Origin: Rossellomorea vietnamensis | GTDB taxonomy: Bacteria; Bacillota; Bacilli; Bacillales; Bacillaceae_B | Length of the DNA stretch: 64,000 nt | Direction: 5' to 3' | NCBI RefSeq assembly: GCF_025398035.1 | Contig: NZ_CP104558.1 | Coordinates: 1,674,001-1,738,000 of the forward strand | In this document: piece after piece, positions 34,418 to 43,693 of the stretch | Layout of the letters: every line of letters starts with the position of its first letter | Position numbering within the stretch: position 1 is the first letter of the stretch | Position numbers and translations under genes: made by a program | The notes under the pieces: generated by a model | Databases searched by the model: none | What the model was told of the DNA's origin: nothing | What the model saw: only the letters and a program-made list of their open reading frames with translations

Positions 34418-35677
34418 TTAAATGATATAGTCTTTAAATCTTTCAGCATCACTCGTCTTGCATTCAAGGGTCAGCTTTGTTCCATTTTCTTCATATTCCG
34501 TTTCTAACACAGTGGCATTCTCATTAAAATACGATATCAACTGCCCCTTATCAAACGGAATCAACATTTGACAGCGTTTATAGTCTTTAAATATATAGCT
34601 TTTTACGACCCCAAGGAGCTCGTCGATCCCGATTCGATTTTTCGCGGAAAAATAGATGCGGTCCTTCTCTACTCTCGGCACTTCCTCATCAACCAATTCA
34701 GCCTTGTTGAATGCATAAATGATGGGAATGTCACCAGTCCCAAGTTCATCAAGGGTTTGATCCGTCACCTTCATCAATTTCTCGTAATGAGGATCTGAAT
34801 AATCCACCACATGAACGATGAGATCCGCTTCCACCACCTCTTCAAGGGTGGAACGGAATGCCTTGACCAGCTGATGGGGGAGTTTGTTTACGAACCCGAC
34901 CGTATCTGTCAGAAGAAATTCCTTTTTGTCCGGTAAGGTAATGTTTCTGACCGATGTTTCCAGGGTCGCAAATAACATATCCTTCTCGAATACCTGCTTG
35001 TTTTCATTTGGATGAAAGGTTTCGACGAATGCATTCATGGTCGTCGATTTACCCGCATTCGTGTACCCCACCAGGGAAACGACAGGGATTTCACTCTTTT
35101 TACGCTGTTTCCGCTGCGTCGTTCTCAAGTCAACCACTGAATCCAGTTCTTTATTCAAGGCTGTGATTTTTTCTTCAATCCGGCGGCGGTCAAGCTCAAG
35201 CTTCGTTTCACCGGCTCCACGGTTGGCAAGCCCTGACCCTCCTCCTTGACGGCCAAGCGATTCCCGGCGTCCTACCAGACGGGGCAGCATGTATTGCAGC
35301 TGTGCCACCTCGACCTGCAGCTGGGCTTCACGGGTTTTCGCCCGTTCTGCAAAGATATCGAGAATCAGCATCGTTCTGTCCATCACCCGGACATCAAGCT
35401 TTTCCTCGAGGACCCGGATCTGAGAAGGCGCAAGTTCATCATTTGTAATCAAGACATCCGCTTCCCATTCTTCAAGGAGCGGCAGCAGTTCATCAATCTT
35501 CCCTTTTCCGATATAGTGCACGTGATTCGGCCGGGGCAGGTTTTGAGTCAGTTCCCCCACGACATCGATCTGCCTGGCATCGGCCAACCCTTTCAACTCG
35601 AGCATTGAATACTCAAAGTCATTGTTCTTATCCTTCGTATTAACGCCTATGGCGATGGCTTTTAATCTTTCTTCCAT
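34418..35677 (-). CDS. hflX: Ribosome-associated GTPase HflX
   Basis: A 419-residue GTPase. The N-terminal HflX domain ends in a glycine-rich linker (RQGGGSGLANRGAGETKLEL), then comes the G domain with G1 GYTNAGKST, G3 DTVGF and G4 NKAE. HflX binds 50S or 70S ribosomes and rescues or splits stalled ones under heat or antibiotic stress. The start at 35677 follows AGGAAG; the frame extends upstream through a terminator to 35782 and is not used. It stands alone. Confidence 0.92.
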   Translation of the reverse strand: MEERLKAIAIGVNTKDKNNDFEYSMLELKGLADARQIDVVGELTQNLPRPNHVHYIGKGKIDELLPLLEEWEADVLITNDELAPSQIRVLEEKLDVRVMDRTMLILDIFAERAKTREAQLQVEVAQLQYMLPRLVGRRESLGRQGGGSGLANRGAGETKLELDRRRIEEKITALNKELDSVVDLRTTQRKQRKKSEIPVVSLVGYTNAGKSTTMNAFVETFHPNENKQVFEKDMLFATLETSVRNITLPDKKEFLLTDTVGFVNKLPHQLVKAFRSTLEEVVEADLIVHVVDYSDPHYEKLMKVTDQTLDELGTGDIPIIYAFNKAELVDEEVPRVEKDRIYFSAKNRIGIDELLGVVKSYIFKDYKRCQMLIPFDKGQLISYFNENATVLETEYEENGTKLTLECKTSDAERFKDYII

Positions 35678-35722
35678 TACATAGTCACTTCCTGTTTGTT
35701 TATTTTGGTCATGATGGTGCAG

Positions 35723-35750
35723 AAAAAAACACAGGCCTCCGCCTGTGCTT
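35723..35750 (-). terminator. Hairpin in the hflX leader region
   Basis: CACAGGC and GCCTGTG pair around CTCC, with T's on both sides. On the minus strand it lies 46 nt upstream of the hflX start, so it could attenuate hflX; antibiotic-inducible hflX-type genes often have such leaders. Confidence 0.6.
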
Positions 35751-35782
35751 TTTGTAAATGGATTTGAATATACCAATGGCAC

Positions 35783-36105
35783 GAGAAGAAGACCGCATTT
35801 TCCCCTGGCGTGTTTTTATGATTAATGATTAAACACACACTAGCGCCTCTCGGTAAGTATTCAATTCTATTTTTAAGAGAGTGCTATGCGCACTCCCTTC
35901 CTTCATTCCACGTTAAATGAAGAATTCCTTTAAAAATAGTCAGACCAATCCCATTTACCCTGCACACAGGCAGAGCCTTTGAACTTATTCAATTAAGCGT
36001 TCAAATTGCGGATGCGTAGTCTGATCAAAATCAAAAGGAAAACCTCCATTTCTCATATGTTACCCCCATTCTACCACACCCCGTGATGGATGGGAAGATA
36101 TGGTT
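35783..36105. other. Intergenic region upstream of hflX with hairpins and a possible short frame
   Basis: About 320 nt without an assigned gene. It holds a hairpin GAGTGC/GCACTC near 35878-35894, a dyad CTTCATT/AATGAAG near 35900-35922, and a possible 23-codon frame at 35985-36056. Given HflX biology this may be a long regulatory leader, but I see no recognised riboswitch. Confidence 0.4.
35985..36056 (-). CDS. Possible 23-residue leader peptide upstream of hflX
   Basis: ATG 36056 follows GGGGGT at a suitable distance and opens a frame of 23 codons (MRNGGFPFDFDQTTHPQFER, then LIE). A second short frame overlaps it in the +1 register and continues for about 20 codons. Read-through or frameshifting could join them. 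This could be a translated leader controlling downstream genes or a small protein. Evidence is limited to the start signal. Confidence 0.3.
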   Translation of the reverse strand: MRNGGFPFDFDQTTHPQFERLIE

Positions 36106-36171
36106 TGAGGGACGGACCTCCAAAACCATTAATTATGGATCCTCCAATGGATATTTTGAGGTCCGTCCCTC
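36106..36171. repeat. GGGACGGACC family inverted repeat, long form
   Basis: TGAGGGACGGACCTC and GAGGTCCGTCCCTCA enclose a centre with further pairing (ACCAT/ATGGA-like). Confidence 0.9.
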
Positions 36172-36251
36172 ACCACGTTACCCCACTAAAGAAAAGAACC
36201 CCCAATCCTTCCCCTTTCCCGGTTGATTCACAAACGGAATGAGGTAAAGTT

Positions 36252-36266
36252 GGAGGTCCGTCCCTC
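36252..36266 (-). repeat. Solo arm of the GGGACGGACC repeat
   Basis: GGAGGTCCGTCCCTC lies 4 nt past the stop of the chemoreceptor gene, with no partner arm within 80 nt. Confidence 0.8.
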
Positions 36267-36270
36267 AAGC

Positions 36271-37191
36271 TTAGAGGATATCTTTGAAGTCCCGTGCCTG
36301 CAGGTCGAGTCGTCGGGCTGCACTGCCGATTTCTTTGAAGGCGAGGACGGCCTGTTGGTTGCGGTCCTGGTTATTTGAAATGCCTGATTGTGACCGGACC
36401 GTTCCTTCATTGATTTTTTTGATTTCGCCTGTGATTCCTTCCACATGGGCGTTCACTTCCTGAATGGAATCCTGGACCCTTGTGGCAAGCTTTCTCACTT
36501 CACCTGCTACCACATTGAATCCTCTCCCATGTTCTCCGGCACGTGCCGCTTCAATGGCGGCATTCAGTGCAAGAAGATTGGTTTGAGTCGCAATCTCCCT
36601 GATCGTCTTGACGATATTCCCAATCGAATGTGCCTGCAGAGTAAGAGACTCCAAGGTTTTCATATTTTCATTTGAGTCTTCGACCAGTTTACCGGTGGCC
36701 GTAGCCGCTTTTTCACTTCTCTTGATCCCCTGCTCGGCTTTTTCACTTAACTCTTCAGACATCTTCTGTAATTCAGAAGCGACCTTTTCAATCGTTGTTT
36801 CCCGTTTCGTAATATCCGTCGCGATCTTCACAACACCTTCAAGCTTTCCTTCTTCGTTATAAACTGGTGTGTATGTAGCCTCCAGCCAAAGAAGTTTCCC
36901 AGTCTTCGTGACCCGCAGGATTTTCTCCTGAAAGCTTTTCCCACTCCTTAAATCCCGCCACAATTTTTTATAATCCAGACTTCCGGCAAACTCCGTCGTG
37001 CAAAATGTCTGATGGTGCAACCCGATCATTTCTTCTGCATCATATTCCATCGTCTTTGCGAAATTCCCGTTTACCCATAACACATTTCCGTTAGCATCGA
37101 ATTCAATCATGGCAAGCGATTTTTCAATGGCTCCAAGTAATGCGGACTCCCCAAACACTTGGGTACTATTTCTTGATTTTGTTTTCAGCAC
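36271..37191 (-). CDS. Soluble PAS-domain methyl-accepting chemotaxis-type protein
   Basis: A 306-residue sensor without membrane segments. A PAS domain (about 25-140, with [20 protein letters not shown] and a PAC end [12 protein letters not shown]) is followed by a short MCP signalling coiled coil with the CheA/CheW-binding tip [20 protein letters not shown]. Such small soluble receptors sense internal redox state or ligands. GTG 37191 has AGAGG twelve nt upstream; TTG 37218 is the alternative. No other chemotaxis gene is nearby. Confidence 0.82.
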   Translation of the reverse strand: MLKTKSRNSTQVFGESALLGAIEKSLAMIEFDANGNVLWVNGNFAKTMEYDAEEMIGLHHQTFCTTEFAGSLDYKKLWRDLRSGKSFQEKILRVTKTGKLLWLEATYTPVYNEEGKLEGVVKIATDITKRETTIEKVASELQKMSEELSEKAEQGIKRSEKAATATGKLVEDSNENMKTLESLTLQAHSIGNIVKTIREIATQTNLLALNAAIEAARAGEHGRGFNVVAGEVRKLATRVQDSIQEVNAHVEGITGEIKKINEGTVRSQSGISNNQDRNQQAVLAFKEIGSAARRLDLQARDFKDIL

Positions 37192-37218
37192 TTCGCAACA
37201 CTTCCTCTTTTTCAACAA

Positions 37219-37520
37219 AATTAGTAGAGACTAAACAAATATGTACCACAGAGAAATAGGTCGTGTTTAATAGAGGCTCTCCGCTTGGCAGTGTGCTGGC
37301 CGGTTGCGCCACTCGCTCCCATTCACAAACAGCGCCCACTTTATCAAGTGAATGATCTATGCTTCCAACTCATATATTTGTAAGACTATCCTACTAGTTA
37401 GACCTCTATTTAACAACTATTATCCTCTGAATTTTATAAATTTTCTTCTATTTATATATTTAAACAAAAAAAGACCCCCATTCCACATGCAACCCTTTGG
37501 TGCTAAGGTCGCCTTAAGAT
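37219..37520. other. Intergenic region without recognised features
   Basis: About 300 nt between the chemoreceptor start and the SDR stop. It contains a GC-rich patch near 37273-37320 in otherwise AT-rich DNA. I found no convincing frame, promoter pair, riboswitch or terminator. Confidence 0.4.
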
Positions 37521-37536
37521 TGGAGGTCCGTCCCTC
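37521..37536 (-). repeat. Solo arm of the GGGACGGACC repeat
   Basis: TGGAGGTCCGTCCCTC lies 8 nt past the stop of the SDR gene, unpartnered. Confidence 0.8.
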
Positions 37537-37543
37537 AAAACTA

Positions 37544-38368
37544 TTATTCAGTTCCCTTTTTCCACTCTTCTTCTTCGATCAGCATTTTCCCCGGCCATGT
37601 GTAAGCCATGATGCCTCCGTCTGCTGTGATGTCTTCACCTGTCACGTAGGAGCTGTCATCCGATGCGAGAAACAGGGCAACCGCAGCCATTTCTTCAGGT
37701 CTTCCCAAACGGCCCATCGGGGTGATCCACTTATTGGCTTCCCTGAATTTCTCGCCCATCTTATCCTGTTTGCTCCCGACAAGATCGTCAATCAGAGGTG
37801 TCTCGATTGTTCCTGGCGAAAGGGAATTCACACGGATGCCATGTCTCGCATAATCAATAGCCATGGCCTTCGTAAAGTTGATAATGCCTCCCTTAGCAGC
37901 ATTGTAGCCAGACCGGTCCAAATCTGCGGCTTGCCCGGACATGGACGCTGTATTAATAATGGACCCACCGTTTTCAAGCATAAGCGGGATTAGATATTTG
38001 CTGCATAAAAAGGTCCCTCGCAAATCCACTGCGATGATCCGGTCAAATAGTTCGACTGGATATTCATGCACTTTTCCACCCTGTTCATCGACCCCCGCGT
38101 TGTTAAAGAGGACATCGATCACACCAAATTTCTTCTTTATCTCTTCAGCAAACGACGTGACACTTTCCTCACTGGATACATCGAGTTGAAATGCCATTGC
38201 ATTTCCGCCCTCACTTTTGATCTCGTCCACTGTTTTATTCATTTCCTCCTCATTCACATCTGCACAAACCACAGTCGCTCCTTCCTGCGCAAACACTTTG
38301 GCAGTCGCTGCCCCGATCCCTGTTGCAGCTCCAGTAATCACCGCAACCTTATCTGCTAGCCTTCTCAT
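37544..38368 (-). CDS. SDR family oxidoreductase
   Basis: A 274-residue classical short-chain dehydrogenase: cofactor motif TGAATGIGAATAKVF, NNAG, catalytic serine in NTASMSGQ and YNAAK. Asp in VVCADVNEEE after strand 2 favours NAD over NADP. The C-terminal VTGEDITADGGIMAYTWPG resembles glucose-1-dehydrogenase-like members. Substrate unknown. AAGGAGG precedes the start at 38368. Confidence 0.87.
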   Translation of the reverse strand: MRRLADKVAVITGAATGIGAATAKVFAQEGATVVCADVNEEEMNKTVDEIKSEGGNAMAFQLDVSSEESVTSFAEEIKKKFGVIDVLFNNAGVDEQGGKVHEYPVELFDRIIAVDLRGTFLCSKYLIPLMLENGGSIINTASMSGQAADLDRSGYNAAKGGIINFTKAMAIDYARHGIRVNSLSPGTIETPLIDDLVGSKQDKMGEKFREANKWITPMGRLGRPEEMAAVALFLASDDSSYVTGEDITADGGIMAYTWPGKMLIEEEEWKKGTE

Positions 38369-38434
38369 AAAGTAAAACCTCCTTGAAATATCTCATGGAG
38401 AGTATTTTCCCTTTATGTGAAATAGTAAACATAG

Positions 38435-38500
38435 AGAGGGACGGACCTCCACAGTGCCTGTTTCATCCTCGAATGAAAGGCATTTGGAGGTCCGTCCCTC
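38435..38500. repeat. GGGACGGACC family inverted repeat, long form
   Basis: GAGGGACGGACCTCCA pairs with TGGAGGTCCGTCCCTC-type sequence and the inner part also pairs (TTTCAT with ATGAAA, TGCC with GGCA). It lies 16 nt from the stop of the 44-residue gene. Confidence 0.9.
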
Positions 38501-38515
38501 TTAAAAGAACCTAGA

Positions 38516-38650
38516 TTAGCATCCCAAAGTACTGCAAACAGCATCTTTCAATAAAGATACAAGATTGCTGTTTGGAGCCAAGATTGATACCAACAACCAA
38601 GCGACCAGCAATAGTACGGCAATTAGAAAGGTAACAAGACCTAACGGCAT
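38516..38650 (-). CDS. 44-residue hydrophobic peptide with two C-terminal cysteines
   Basis: ATG 38650 follows GGGGGG and opens a 44-codon frame: one strong membrane helix (LVTFLIAVLLLVAWLLVSIL) and a short tail ending DAVCSTLGC. The ribosome-binding site and amino acid pattern support expression. The family is unknown to me; the two cysteines four residues apart at the very end are unusual for a simple membrane anchor. Confidence 0.55.
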   Translation of the reverse strand: MPLGLVTFLIAVLLLVAWLLVSILAPNSNLVSLLKDAVCSTLGC

Positions 38651-38847
38651 ATAGAATCCCCCCTTTCTATTCATGACTCTAGTAAGTGAGCTCTCTTACA
38701 AACTTATTCTATGAAAAATTGATAGAGTTGGACCGGCATTTATAATAGAAAAGAAAAAAAGGGCCATACCCCTTCTTAACAAAACCTTCACAAATAATGG
38801 GTATTTCGTGTGATTGAGAACACTTTCACATGGGTATACACTATACT

Positions 38848-38865
38848 GGAATGAACATTCATTCC
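38848..38865. promoter_or_regulatory. Bm3R1-type operator upstream of the tetR gene
   Basis: GGAATGAACATTCATTCC is an inverted repeat almost identical to the operator at 39498-39517 and lies 30 nt before the regulator start, suggesting autorepression. Confidence 0.8.
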
Positions 38866-38894
38866 GCATTACCGTTATGAAAGGCTGAGTTGGT

Positions 38895-39470
38895 ATGTCA
38901 ATGGCATTAAATAAGCGGGACAGCATTGTAGCGAGTTCACTGGTTCTATTTGCAGAGCGGGGTTATGACGCCACGACAATTCCCATGATTGCCTCGTCCG
39001 CAGGCGTGGGAGCAGGAACCATCTATCGCTATTTTGAAAATAAAGAAGTCCTTGGGAATACGATTTTTCAAGAATATGTGAAGATTTTTACGAATACGGT
39101 GGAAAATGATTTCCCTTATGAGCAGTCGATACGGAATCAATTTCATCATATTTTCCAATCGATGATTCAATTTACAAAAGAACAGAGTCAGGCGCTCTAC
39201 TTCATCCGAACACACAGCAGCGCCCATTTCCTTAATGAAGAAAGTCACACATGCTTCGAAGAACTGTTGAATCTATTTAAATGCTTCTTCGATTCTGGTA
39301 AAGAGAAGAAGGTCATCAAGAATCTGCCTTCGACGGCTTTGATCGCCATCCTTTATGGTGCCTTTCTCGAGCTTCAGCGGCTTGTCCGGATCGGGGAATT
39401 AGAGCCTGATACCTCCATGCTTTCAGATGTAGAGGAAAGTATGTGGGACGCTGTTCGATTACATATGTGA
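38895..39470 (+). CDS. TetR family repressor, Bm3R1/FatR-like
   Basis: A 191-residue TetR regulator with the N-terminal helix-turn-helix FAERGYDATTIPMIASSAGV and GAGTIYRYFENKE, then a helical ligand domain. It precedes a CYP102 fusion gene, exactly the order of Bm3R1 (B. megaterium) and FatR/YrhI (B. subtilis). Those proteins release DNA when they bind fatty acids, inducing the P450. Operators upstream and downstream of the gene support the same circuit here. Confidence 0.88.
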   Translation: MSMALNKRDSIVASSLVLFAERGYDATTIPMIASSAGVGAGTIYRYFENKEVLGNTIFQEYVKIFTNTVENDFPYEQSIRNQFHHIFQSMIQFTKEQSQALYFIRTHSSAHFLNEESHTCFEELLNLFKCFFDSGKEKKVIKNLPSTALIAILYGAFLELQRLVRIGELEPDTSMLSDVEESMWDAVRLHM

Positions 39471-39497
39471 GAAGCGATTCGTTTCTCACATCCCATG

Positions 39498-39517
39498 CGG
39501 AATGAACGTTCATTCCG
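39498..39517. promoter_or_regulatory. Perfect 20-bp palindromic operator of the P450 gene
   Basis: CGGAATGAACGTTCATTCCG is a perfect palindrome, and from memory it is identical to the Bm3R1 operator of B. megaterium. It lies between the repressor stop and the P450 start. Confidence 0.88.
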
Positions 39518-39552
39518 GAGACAACCAAACTACTATACGAGGTGAATGAACC

Positions 39553-42500
39553 ATGACACAACAATCTCAATACCCACAACCGAAAACCTATGGACCACTC
39601 GGGAGTTTGCCCGTAATCGATAAAGAAAAACCACTACAATCATTTATGAAGCTTGCCAGAGAACTGGGACCCATCTATCAGTTCCAATTTCCAGGCAGAA
39701 TGAGCACCTTTGTGTCCAGCGCTTCCCTTGCAAAAGAAATATGCGATGAAACCCGTTTTGATAAAAAAGTCGGACCGGCCCTGCAAAAAGTGAGAGCCTT
39801 CGGTGGAGACGGACTTTTCACCAGCGAAACGACAGAGATGAACTGGAAGAAGGCGCATAATATCCTGCTGCCAAGTTTCAGCCAGCAGGCCATGAAAGGC
39901 TACCACTCAAAGATGGTGGATCTCGCCACCCAGCTCATCCAAAAATGGGCACGCCTAAACCCAGCAGATGAGATCGATGTCCCTGAGGATATGACCCGTC
40001 TGACCCTGGATACCATTGGACTCTGTGGTTTCAATTACCGTTTTAACAGCTTCTACCGGGAAACCTCCCACCCCTTTGTCGATAGTATGGTGCGGGCTCT
40101 GGATGAAGCGATGAACCAATCACAGCGCCTCGGGCTTCAAGATAAACTGATGATCAAATCAAAGAAACAATTCAGGGAAGACATCGAGTACATGTTCTCC
40201 CTTGTCGACGACTTGATTGCCGACCGCAAGGCAAACGGGGATCAAGGGGAAGAAGATCTCCTCTCCTATATGTTGAAAGGAACAGATCCAGAAACAGGCG
40301 AGGCGCTCAGTGACGAGAACATCCGCTTTCAAATCATTACCTTCTTGATTGCAGGTCATGAAACCACAAGTGGACTCCTCTCCTTCGCCCTTTACTACCT
40401 GATGAACAATCGGGAAAAATTGAAAAAGGCTCAGGAGGAAGTCGATCGCGTGGTGGGAGATTCCATTCCTGACTATAAGCAAGTGAAACAGTTGAAGTAT
40501 GTCCGCATGGTCTTGAATGAAACGCTGAGACTGTGGCCTACCGCCCCTGCATTTTCTGTATATGCCAAAGACGACACAACTCTTGGCGGCCAATATGATG
40601 TCAAAAAAGATGATGTGTTCACACTTGTCATTCCTGAATTACACCGGGATACATCCGTATGGGGAGAAGACGTGGAAGCCTTCATTCCTGAAAGATTCGA
40701 GGACCCGTCTTCCATTCCCTATCACGCATACAAACCGTTCGGTAATGGACAGCGTGCCTGCATCGGACAGCAGTTCGCCCTTCATGAAGCGACACTGGTG
40801 CTCGGAATGGTCCTGCAGCATTTTGACCTGATCGATCATCAAGACTATCAACTGGACGTCAAAGAGACGCTGACTCTCAAGCCTGATGGATTGACGATGC
40901 GGGTTTCACCCCGTAAGCCTGCCATGGCATTCTCAATCGCTTCCTCCGAAGAAGCAAAACCCGAAAAAGCGGCTGCATCTGTCCCGGTTGAATCATCCCA
41001 CGGCACGCCCTTGCTCGTCCTCTATGGTTCAAACATGGGAACGGCGGAAGGAATCGCCCGGGATCTGGGGGAAACCGGCCGTCAACAAGGATTCCGTACA
41101 GAGATCGCTTCATTGGATGAATACAGTGATGGACTCCCAACAGAAGGAGCAGTCATCATGGTCTCTGCTTCCTACAACGGAAACCCGCCTGACAATGCAG
41201 GTCAATTCATTTCCATGCTGAAAGAAAGTGGGCCTGATGACTTTAAAGGGGTTCATTACGCAGTGTTCGGATGCGGTGACCATAACTGGGCGACTACGTA
41301 TCAGAGGATCCCTAACTTCATAGATGAACAGCTGTTTGAAAAAGGCGGACACCGCATCGCGGATATCGGCCACGGAGATGCAAGCGATGACTTTGAAGGG
41401 GATTATGAAAAATGGGCAGACTCCCTTTGGCCGAATCTGGCTGATGACTTGAACATCGAACTGCATCAGAACGATGGATCAAATAGCTCGATTACCATGA
41501 ATTATGTCAGTGACGTGAGCGACACACCGCTGGCACGCACACACCATGCCTTTACCGCAGTGGTAAATGAGAATACAGAGTTACACCACGCAGAAAGCGG
41601 CAGGAGTACGAGACATATCAGCCTCATGCTGCCAGAAGGTGTTACCTATCAGGAAGGCGACCATATCGGGGTTCTTCCGCAAAATCCGTCGTCTCTTGTC
41701 GAGCGAGTGCTCAGTCGATTCAACCTGAACGGACAGGATTTCGTTACATTGACGGGGGATTCCGGTAAAGCGGCGCACCTCCCTACAGAGAAGCCTGTCA
41801 AACTTTATGAGTTACTGGCCAATTATGTAGAGTTCCAAGAACCCGCTACCCGTTCTCAAATCAGGACCCTGGCCGCTCATACCGTCTGCCCTCCTCACGT
41901 CGTTGAGCTTGAGGAATTGTTGAAGGATGAGACGTATAAAGAAGCGGTATTAAGTAAACGTTTAACGATGCTCGATCTTGTGGAAAAGTACATGGCATGT
42001 GAAATACCGTTTGAAAGTTTCCTTGCACTTCTTCCATCATTGAAGGCACGCTATTATTCGATTTCAAGCTCACCTTTATACAAAAACGGAGAAGCAACCA
42101 TCACCGTCAGCGTTGTCCGTGGAGATGCGTGGAGCGGGCATGGTGAATACAAAGGAATCGCATCCAACTATCTGGCAGAGCGATCCCTAGGAGACAAAGT
42201 CGCCTGCTTTATCTCTACACCGCAATCGAACTTCCAGCTTCCAGAGGATACGGAAACCCCGATTGTCATGATCGGACCCGGAACGGGAATCGCTCCATTC
42301 AGAGGATTCATCCAGGCACGGAGCATTCTGAAGGAACAAGGAAAATTACTCGGCGAAGCACATCTCTACTTTGGTTGCCGAAATCCTGAGCACGATTACC
42401 TGTACCAGAACGAATTGGAGAAGGCGGAACAAGAAGGGATCGTCACACTTCACACCGCATTCTCAAGATGCCCGGGTCAAGAAAAAGCATACGTCCAGCA

Positions 42501-42720
42501 CCGACTCGCAGAAAATGCAGAAGATATCCTGCCATTATTGAAAGAAGGCGGACGACTATACATCTGTGGGGACGGAAGCAAGATGGCTCCGGATGTAGAA
42601 AAGACATTAGTAGAAAGCTACATGCGTTTCTATCAAACATCGAAAGAAGAAGCCGATAAGTGGCTCAGATCATTGGAAGACAATGGTCGATACGCGAAGG
42701 ATGTTTGGGCTGGGGCATGA
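39553..42720 (+). CDS. Self-sufficient cytochrome P450:NADPH reductase (CYP102 family)
   Basis: A 1055-residue fusion that hydroxylates fatty acids near the omega end using NADPH and O2. The P450 domain (1 to about 460) has the I-helix AGHETTSG (267-274) and heme thiolate Cys403 in [11 protein letters not shown] linker leads to the FMN domain (about 485-630, [17 protein letters not shown]), then the FAD/NADPH domains with [21 protein letters not shown] and the C-terminal RYAKDVWAG. Length matches P450 BM3 and CypD. GAGGTGA precedes the ATG. Cytosolic; repressed by the TetR protein. Confidence 0.93.
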   Translation: MTQQSQYPQPKTYGPLGSLPVIDKEKPLQSFMKLARELGPIYQFQFPGRMSTFVSSASLAKEICDETRFDKKVGPALQKVRAFGGDGLFTSETTEMNWKKAHNILLPSFSQQAMKGYHSKMVDLATQLIQKWARLNPADEIDVPEDMTRLTLDTIGLCGFNYRFNSFYRETSHPFVDSMVRALDEAMNQSQRLGLQDKLMIKSKKQFREDIEYMFSLVDDLIADRKANGDQGEEDLLSYMLKGTDPETGEALSDENIRFQIITFLIAGHETTSGLLSFALYYLMNNREKLKKAQEEVDRVVGDSIPDYKQVKQLKYVRMVLNETLRLWPTAPAFSVYAKDDTTLGGQYDVKKDDVFTLVIPELHRDTSVWGEDVEAFIPERFEDPSSIPYHAYKPFGNGQRACIGQQFALHEATLVLGMVLQHFDLIDHQDYQLDVKETLTLKPDGLTMRVSPRKPAMAFSIASSEEAKPEKAAASVPVESSHGTPLLVLYGSNMGTAEGIARDLGETGRQQGFRTEIASLDEYSDGLPTEGAVIMVSASYNGNPPDNAGQFISMLKESGPDDFKGVHYAVFGCGDHNWATTYQRIPNFIDEQLFEKGGHRIADIGHGDASDDFEGDYEKWADSLWPNLADDLNIELHQNDGSNSSITMNYVSDVSDTPLARTHHAFTAVVNENTELHHAESGRSTRHISLMLPEGVTYQEGDHIGVLPQNPSSLVERVLSRFNLNGQDFVTLTGDSGKAAHLPTEKPVKLYELLANYVEFQEPATRSQIRTLAAHTVCPPHVVELEELLKDETYKEAVLSKRLTMLDLVEKYMACEIPFESFLALLPSLKARYYSISSSPLYKNGEATITVSVVRGDAWSGHGEYKGIASNYLAERSLGDKVACFISTPQSNFQLPEDTETPIVMIGPGTGIAPFRGFIQARSILKEQGKLLGEAHLYFGCRNPEHDYLYQNELEKAEQEGIVTLHTAFSRCPGQEKAYVQHRLAENAEDILPLLKEGGRLYICGDGSKMAPDVEKTLVESYMRFYQTSKEEADKWLRSLEDNGRYAKDVWAGA

Positions 42721-42727
42721 TATAAGA

Positions 42728-42758
42728 GAAGCGAATCCTTATAGGGTTCGCTTTTTTT
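42728..42758 (+). terminator. Terminator of the P450 gene
   Basis: GCGAATCC pairs with GGTTCGC-type sequence (a G-T pair inside) and is followed by seven T's. Confidence 0.82.
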
Positions 42759-42847
42759 GATCATAATAGATTCGGAAATGACCGACGTACATGTACCATA
42801 ATTGACTCAAAAAAGAGAGCTTCTGTTTTGGAAGCTCCCCCATACTG

Positions 42848-43678
42848 CTATTTCCCCCCTGTAAACGAAATCCCCTTAATAAAGTACCGATTAAAGAATG
42901 CATACAACAACAGAACAGGAAGTGTAAACACCATCGATGCGGCCATGATGTAATTCCAATAGCTGACATACTGTCCTTTGAAGGTGTTCAACCCTAACGG
43001 CAGCGTGTACATTTCCGTATCCGTCATAACGATCAATGGGGTCATAAAGTTGTTCCAAAAGCCCATAAATACAAAGATCGCCTGTGCAGCCAGGGCCGGT
43101 TTTGCCAATGGCAAGACAACTTTAAAGAAGATACCGAAACGGCTGAGACCATCGATTTGAGCCGCCTCTTCCAGTTCCTTCGGGAAGTTGATGAAGAATT
43201 GTCTCATCATGAAGATGAAGGTCGCATTGATCATGGCCGGTACAATCATCCCTTGATACGAGTTAAGCCATCCGATTTCCTTTAAAATTAAGTAATTCGG
43301 AATCATGGTGACCTGTGCAGGGATCATCAGGACAGCCAGGATTATGATGAACAATGCCTTTTTCCCAGGAAAGCTCAATCGTGCCAAGGCATACCCCGAC
43401 ATGGAATTAAAAATGATATTCAACCCGGTACCGACTACAGCAATGAACAGACTGTTGAACAGCCATCTTGGAAACAGATCCTGTTTGATGAAGATTTGTT
43501 TATAATTATCTAAAGTGAAATTTCTGGGTATGAAATTCATGGTCCCGCTAATGATTTCTTCCAGCGTTTTAAATGAAGAAGACAGTGCCCATAGAAATGG
43601 GATCAGGGTCGTGATGGCATAGCCGATCAAAACGATGTACAGGAGACGTTTACTGAACGTCTTTTTCTTTGAATTCAT
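42848..43678 (-). CDS. Carbohydrate ABC transporter permease, MalG type
   Basis: A 276-residue permease with six helices. The EAA loop ELEEAAQIDGLSRFGIFFKV binds the ATPase and is followed by the usual proline-rich turn VLPLAKPAL. It forms a heterodimer with the upstream permease. GGGGGGA precedes the ATG. No ATPase is encoded in the cluster, so a shared MsmX-type ATPase elsewhere is expected. Confidence 0.9.
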   Translation of the reverse strand: MNSKKKTFSKRLLYIVLIGYAITTLIPFLWALSSSFKTLEEIISGTMNFIPRNFTLDNYKQIFIKQDLFPRWLFNSLFIAVVGTGLNIIFNSMSGYALARLSFPGKKALFIIILAVLMIPAQVTMIPNYLILKEIGWLNSYQGMIVPAMINATFIFMMRQFFINFPKELEEAAQIDGLSRFGIFFKVVLPLAKPALAAQAIFVFMGFWNNFMTPLIVMTDTEMYTLPLGLNTFKGQYVSYWNYIMAASMVFTLPVLLLYAFFNRYFIKGISFTGGK

Positions 43679-43693
43679 GCTTTAGTCCCCCCA

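Noticed and set aside
37273..37320. Possible riboswitch upstream of the chemoreceptor
   Set aside because: The GC-rich patch does not match c-di-GMP or other aptamer cores and has no clear paired structure.
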